DNA of 64,000 nucleotides, from positions 1 to 64,000 of the forward strand of contig JAXDIG010000054.1 in the NCBI GenBank assembly GCA_034664125.1, in the 5' to 3' direction. Shown here piece by piece: positions 60,578 to 64,000 of the stretch. Position 1 is the stretch's first letter; the number at the start of each line of letters is the position of its first letter. Source of the DNA: JACVRW01 sp034664125 (GTDB lineage Bacteria; Actinomycetota; Thermoleophilia; Solirubrobacterales; Thermoleophilaceae). A program made the position numbers and the translations under genes. The notes under the pieces are model-generated. The model searched no databases, was not told the origin of the DNA, and saw only the letters and a program-made list of their open reading frames with translations.

Positions 60578-60591
60578 CGAACATGTGTTCG
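60578..60591 (+). promoter_or_regulatory. SOS box (LexA operator) of dnaE2
   Basis: CGAACATGTGTTCG, identical to the imuB box. Its last G is the first base of the dnaE2 GTG start, so LexA binding would cover the start of a presumably leaderless transcript. Confidence 0.9.
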
Positions 60592-63500
60592 TGCCGTTCG
60601 TCGAGCTCCACTGCCACTCCGCCTACTCGTTCCTGGACGGGGCCTCGCATCCGGTGGAGCTGGCCGCCGCGGCCGCCGAGCAGGGCCATGCCGCGCTGGC
60701 GCTGACCGACCACGACGGGCTGCACGGCGCCATGGAGATGGCGCAGGCGCTGAAGCCGCTCGGGATCAGGCCGATCACCGGGGCCGAGCTGACTCTCGAC
60801 GACGGCACCCACCTCACCCTCCTGTGCCAGACGCGCTCCGGCTACACCAACCTCTGCCGCCTGATCACCGCCGCCCACTGGCCGACGCGGCGCTGGGCGC
60901 GCGAGGGCTGGTCGGAGCCGGTGGCGCAGATCGCCGACGGCCGCCGGCCCGCCCAGGACCCGCTCGACACCGATCCGAGCGTGACGCTGGCGGACGTCGA
61001 GCGCCACGCCGAGGGGCTCGTCTGCCTGTCCGGCTGCGCGCGCGACGGCGCGGTGGCCGCGCGGATCGAGAGGGGGGAGCACCCGCAGGCCGCCGCGATC
61101 GCCCGCCGCCTGCTGGCGGCCTTCGGGCCCGAACGCTTCCGCATCGAGCTGCAGCGCCCCTACTGGCGCCACGACCGCCGCCGCAACAAGCTGCTCGCCG
61201 AGCTGGCGGAGCGCCTGGGGGTGCCCTGCGTCGCCACCGGAAACGTGCACGCGCACTCGCGCGAGCGCACCCTGCTCCAGGACGCCATGGTCGCGGTCCG
61301 CCTGGGCGCCACGCTCGACGAAACCGAGCCCCGGCGGCGCGGCAACTCCTCCCACGTGCTGACCCCGCCCGAGCGGATGGCCCAGCGCTTTCGCGACCAC
61401 CCCCAGGCGGTCGCCGAGAGCGGGCGCCTGGCGGAGCGCCTGACCTTCGACCTCACCGAGGACCTCGGCTACCGCTACCCCGGTTCCGAGGACCCCGATG
61501 CCGACCGCAAGCTGGCGGAGCTGTGCCGCGACCGGCTGGACGAGCGCTACCAGGGTCGTCCGGAGGCGCTCGGGCGGCTCGAGGAGGAGCTGCACGTGAT
61601 CCGCCACCTGCGCCTGTCGGGCTTCTTCCTGCTGCACCGGGACATGCTCGAGCTGGCGCGCGAGGTGGCCTGCGAGGTGCGCGGGGTGGGTGGGCTCCAG
61701 TCAGCCCGGCGGCTGCTGCCGCCCGGCCGCGGCCGCGGCTCCAGCGTGTCCTCGATCGTCTGCTACCTCACCGGCCTCTCGCACATCGACCCGATCGCCA
61801 ACGAGCTCTGCCTCGGGCGCTTCCTCAACGAGGAGCTGACCGCGCTGCCGGACATCGATCTCGACTTCCCGCGCGACATCCGCGACGTGCTGATCCCGCG
61901 CGTGCACGACCGCTATGGACGCGACCGCTGCGCGCTGGTGGCGGCCTTCTCGACGTTCATGGTGCGCAGCGCGGTGCGCGACTTCGCCAAGGCGCTCGGC
62001 CTGCCGCCGGGGGAGATAGAGCGGCTGGCGCGGGCGGTGGACCCCTGGAAGGAGCGCAACGACATCGAAGGCGACGTGCCAGAGCCGGCGCGGCGCTCGC
62101 CGCGCTGGGACGCGCTCGTGAAGCTGGCCCGCGACGCCTGGGGGCTGCCGCGCCATCAGTCGCAGCACCCGGGCGGCATGGTGATCTCGACCCAGCCGCT
62201 GATCGACCTCTGCCCGGTGCAGCCCGCCTCGATGGAGGGGCGCCAGATGGTGCAGTGGGACAAGGACTCCTGCGGCGACGCCGGCTTCCTCAAGATCGAC
62301 CTGCTCGGCCTCGGGATGCTGTCGGCGGTCGAGCGCTGCGTGGACGAGATCGCGCGCGTGCGCGGCGAGCGCATCGACCTCTCGCGCATCCCCTACGACG
62401 ACAAGGAGGTCTACGCCCGCATCCAGGAGGCGGAGACGATGGGGGTGTTCCAGATCGAGTCGCGCGCCCAGATGCAGATGCTCAAGCGCACGCGGCCCGA
62501 GAACCTCGACGACGTGACCGTGCAGGTGGCGCTGGTGCGGCCCGGGCCGATCCAGGGTGGCGCGGTGCACCCCTACATCGAGCGGCGCAAGGCGCTGCGC
62601 GAGGACCCTGGCTTCCAGATCCCCTACGAGCATCCCTCGCTCGAGCCGGCGCTGCGCGACACGCTCGGCACGATCGTCTTCCAGGACCAGGTGCTCGAGG
62701 TGGCGATGGCGTTCGCCGGCTTCCGCGCCGGGGAGGCGGAGGGACTGCGCCGCGCGATGAGCCGCAAGCGCTCGGAGGCGGCGATCCGCGCTTACGAGGA
62801 GAAGTTCGTCACCGGGGCGATCGAGCGGGGCGCCACGCTCGCGTCGGCCGAGCGGGTCTGGGCGCAGATCGTGGGCTTCTCGGGCTTCGGCTTCCCCAAG
62901 GCGCACTCGGCCGCCTTCGGGCTGCTCGCCTACCAGTCGACCTGGCTGCGCGTCCACTACCACCCCGAGTTCCTCTGCTCGCTGCTGAACGAGCAGCCGA
63001 TGGGCTTCTATCCGCCCGACTCGCTGGTGCACGAGGCGCAGCGCGTGGGCGTGGAGGTGCTGCCGCCCTGCGTGGTCGCCAGCGGGGCCTGGTGCCTCGT
63101 GGAAAGCAAACCCCGCGCACCCGGCAGAGCCGGGCGCTTGGGCCAAGCGAAGGGTGCCGTGCGACTCGGGCTGGGCTACGTCAACGGCGTCAAGGAGCGC
63201 GAGATCCGCGCGCTGGCTACGGCGCGCGAGGAGGGCGGCCCGTGGCGCTCGCTCGGCGACCTGGCCGCGCGCTCGGGCGCCTCCGCGGAGACGCTCGGCA
63301 AGCTGGCCTGGGCGGGCGCGTGCGACGAGCTCGCCGAGGGCCCCGTCTCCGGCCGCCGCCGCCAGGCGCTCTGGCAGCTGGGCGTGGCCGTGCCGGGGGT
63401 GCCGGTTGGGGAGGGCACCCAGCTCGCGCTGCCGCTCGAGCCGCACGAGGGGCCGGAGCTGCGCGCGCTGTCGGCCTGGGAGCGGATGCTGGCCGACTAC

Positions 63501-63974
63501 GGCTCGACCGGCGTGACCCTGCGCGAGCACCCGCTGGAGCTGATGCGCCCGGGGCTGCCCGAGGACCTGCACTCGAGCGCCGGGCTCGAGCGGGCCCGCC
63601 ACGGCCGCCGCGTGCGCGTGGCCGGGCTGGTGGTGGCGCGCCAGCGGCCGGCGACGGCCAAGGGCATCACGTTCATGCTGCTCGAGGACGAGCACGGCAC
63701 GATCAACCTGATCGTTCCCATGGCGGTCCACGAGCGCTTCAGGCTGGCGGTGCGCGCCGAGCCGCTCGTGCTGGCGGCCGGCCGCCTGGAGCGCCGCGAG
63801 GGCACGACCAACGTGCTGGTCGACCGCATCGAGCGGCTCGAGCGGCCCGACCTGCCGGCCGCGAGGGTCACCCACATCGAACCGCGCCGCAAGTGGAGCA
63901 GCGAGACTGCCGAGGAGGCCGACCTGCGCGCGGTCGCCCCGGCCGGCCACAGCTTCGGGCGCCGCGGGCGCTAG
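60591..63974 (+). CDS. dnaE2: Error-prone DNA polymerase DnaE2
   Basis: 1127 aa C-family polymerase. The N-terminal PHP domain has ELHCHSAYSFLDG and LALTDHDGLHGAME. Palm catalytic Asp are in LPDIDLDFPRDIRD, with a third in FLKIDLLGLGML. GRGRGSSVSSIVCYL, QSQHPGGMVIS and FGFPKAHSAAFGLLAYQ are conserved, with a C-terminal OB fold (VRVAGLVVARQRPATAKGI). It does SOS translesion synthesis with ImuB. GTG 60591 is chosen because it opens directly into the PHP motif and overlaps the SOS box; extending the frame upstream would run antisense through the LuxR gene. Confidence 0.95.
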   Translation: MPFVELHCHSAYSFLDGASHPVELAAAAAEQGHAALALTDHDGLHGAMEMAQALKPLGIRPITGAELTLDDGTHLTLLCQTRSGYTNLCRLITAAHWPTRRWAREGWSEPVAQIADGRRPAQDPLDTDPSVTLADVERHAEGLVCLSGCARDGAVAARIERGEHPQAAAIARRLLAAFGPERFRIELQRPYWRHDRRRNKLLAELAERLGVPCVATGNVHAHSRERTLLQDAMVAVRLGATLDETEPRRRGNSSHVLTPPERMAQRFRDHPQAVAESGRLAERLTFDLTEDLGYRYPGSEDPDADRKLAELCRDRLDERYQGRPEALGRLEEELHVIRHLRLSGFFLLHRDMLELAREVACEVRGVGGLQSARRLLPPGRGRGSSVSSIVCYLTGLSHIDPIANELCLGRFLNEELTALPDIDLDFPRDIRDVLIPRVHDRYGRDRCALVAAFSTFMVRSAVRDFAKALGLPPGEIERLARAVDPWKERNDIEGDVPEPARRSPRWDALVKLARDAWGLPRHQSQHPGGMVISTQPLIDLCPVQPASMEGRQMVQWDKDSCGDAGFLKIDLLGLGMLSAVERCVDEIARVRGERIDLSRIPYDDKEVYARIQEAETMGVFQIESRAQMQMLKRTRPENLDDVTVQVALVRPGPIQGGAVHPYIERRKALREDPGFQIPYEHPSLEPALRDTLGTIVFQDQVLEVAMAFAGFRAGEAEGLRRAMSRKRSEAAIRAYEEKFVTGAIERGATLASAERVWAQIVGFSGFGFPKAHSAAFGLLAYQSTWLRVHYHPEFLCSLLNEQPMGFYPPDSLVHEAQRVGVEVLPPCVVASGAWCLVESKPRAPGRAGRLGQAKGAVRLGLGYVNGVKEREIRALATAREEGGPWRSLGDLAARSGASAETLGKLAWAGACDELAEGPVSGRRRQALWQLGVAVPGVPVGEGTQLALPLEPHEGPELRALSAWERMLADYGSTGVTLREHPLELMRPGLPEDLHSSAGLERARHGRRVRVAGLVVARQRPATAKGITFMLLEDEHGTINLIVPMAVHERFRLAVRAEPLVLAAGRLERREGTTNVLVDRIERLERPDLPAARVTHIEPRRKWSSETAEEADLRAVAPAGHSFGRRGR

Positions 63975-63986
63975 GCTCGCTCGTTC

Positions 63987-64000
63987 GTGAAGCGTGTCCT
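63987..64000 (+). CDS. Start of a downstream gene (3' truncated by window)
   Basis: GTG 63987 begins V-K-R-V and runs off the window. It is proposed because TAGGCT (63972-63977, including the dnaE2 TAG) lies 9 nt upstream, matching the leaderless pattern of the window. Nothing can be said about the product. Confidence 0.3.

Overview
The window is very GC-rich, almost fully coding DNA with many GTG and TTG starts, short stop/start overlaps and no mobile elements. Gene content and order point to a high-GC actinobacterium, most likely class Thermoleophilia (Solirubrobacterales-like). The clues are an alaS-ruvX-mltG-aroE block, an aroC-aroKB-aroQ-pepQ block with a complete monoderm-type type IV pilus locus between them, an imuB/DUF6504/dnaE2 SOS system and SigB/F-type regulation. 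The lineage is inferred from gene content only.

Layout. 1-1.3 kb: end of a NarL-type two-component system. 1.9-8.4 kb: tRNA-Val(CAC), glutamate formiminotransferase, a cluster of palindromic elements, a small membrane protein, a metallo-beta-lactamase hydrolase, hisS, aspS and a convergent Gfo/Idh oxidoreductase. 8.7-11.3 kb: an unusual IscU-like/MnmA fusion overlapping an RsbW-like protein and a SigB/F-type sigma factor. 11.4-17.3 kb: a five-gene Dpp/Opp-type peptide ABC importer. 17.4-17.7 kb: a probable small RNA with its own strong promoter and terminator. 17.7-20.4 kb: an MFS exporter and a membrane HD-GYP protein. 20.5-25.7 kb: alaS, ruvX, mltG, aroE. 25.7-31.1 kb: an LppX-like/thioredoxin-like fusion with pilB, pilT, pilC. 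31.4-34.8 kb: small accessory genes (ParB-like, DUF4186, DUF488, HIRAN, two exported proteins). 34.9-38.8 kb: a polytopic GT87-like protein and a membrane/spermidine-synthase-like fusion. 38.9-46.4 kb: three pilin cassettes, pilD, pilM-N-O, a PilP-like gene and a Ca-binding-repeat exported protein. 46.5-51.4 kb: aroC, aroKB, aroQ, pepQ and a TSUP transporter. 51.5-53.0 kb: SOS-controlled imuB and DUF6504. 53.1-56.6 kb: two c-di-GMP signalling proteins. 56.6-59.5 kb: an ABC-2 exporter and a secreted phosphodiesterase. 59.5-64 kb: a PAS-like/LuxR regulator divergent from SOS-controlled dnaE2.

The most interesting observation is a shared promoter architecture. Upstream of all three pilins, pilMNO, the GT87-like operon, the Ca-binding exported protein and the GGDEF-EAL gene lies a FliA/WhiG (sigma-28) type pair, TAAAGnnn-like then 11 nt then GCCGATAn. 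Variants with a 12-nt spacer precede the pilB operon and pilT. In three cases the start codon follows the -10 by exactly 8 nt, implying leaderless mRNAs. This predicts that pilus assembly, envelope proteins and c-di-GMP signalling form one regulon under an alternative sigma factor not encoded here. Separately, at least fourteen genes carry a TAnnnT box 6-10 nt before the start codon, so sigma-A-dependent leaderless transcription looks common. Two identical SOS boxes link imuB and dnaE2, which are 8 kb apart.
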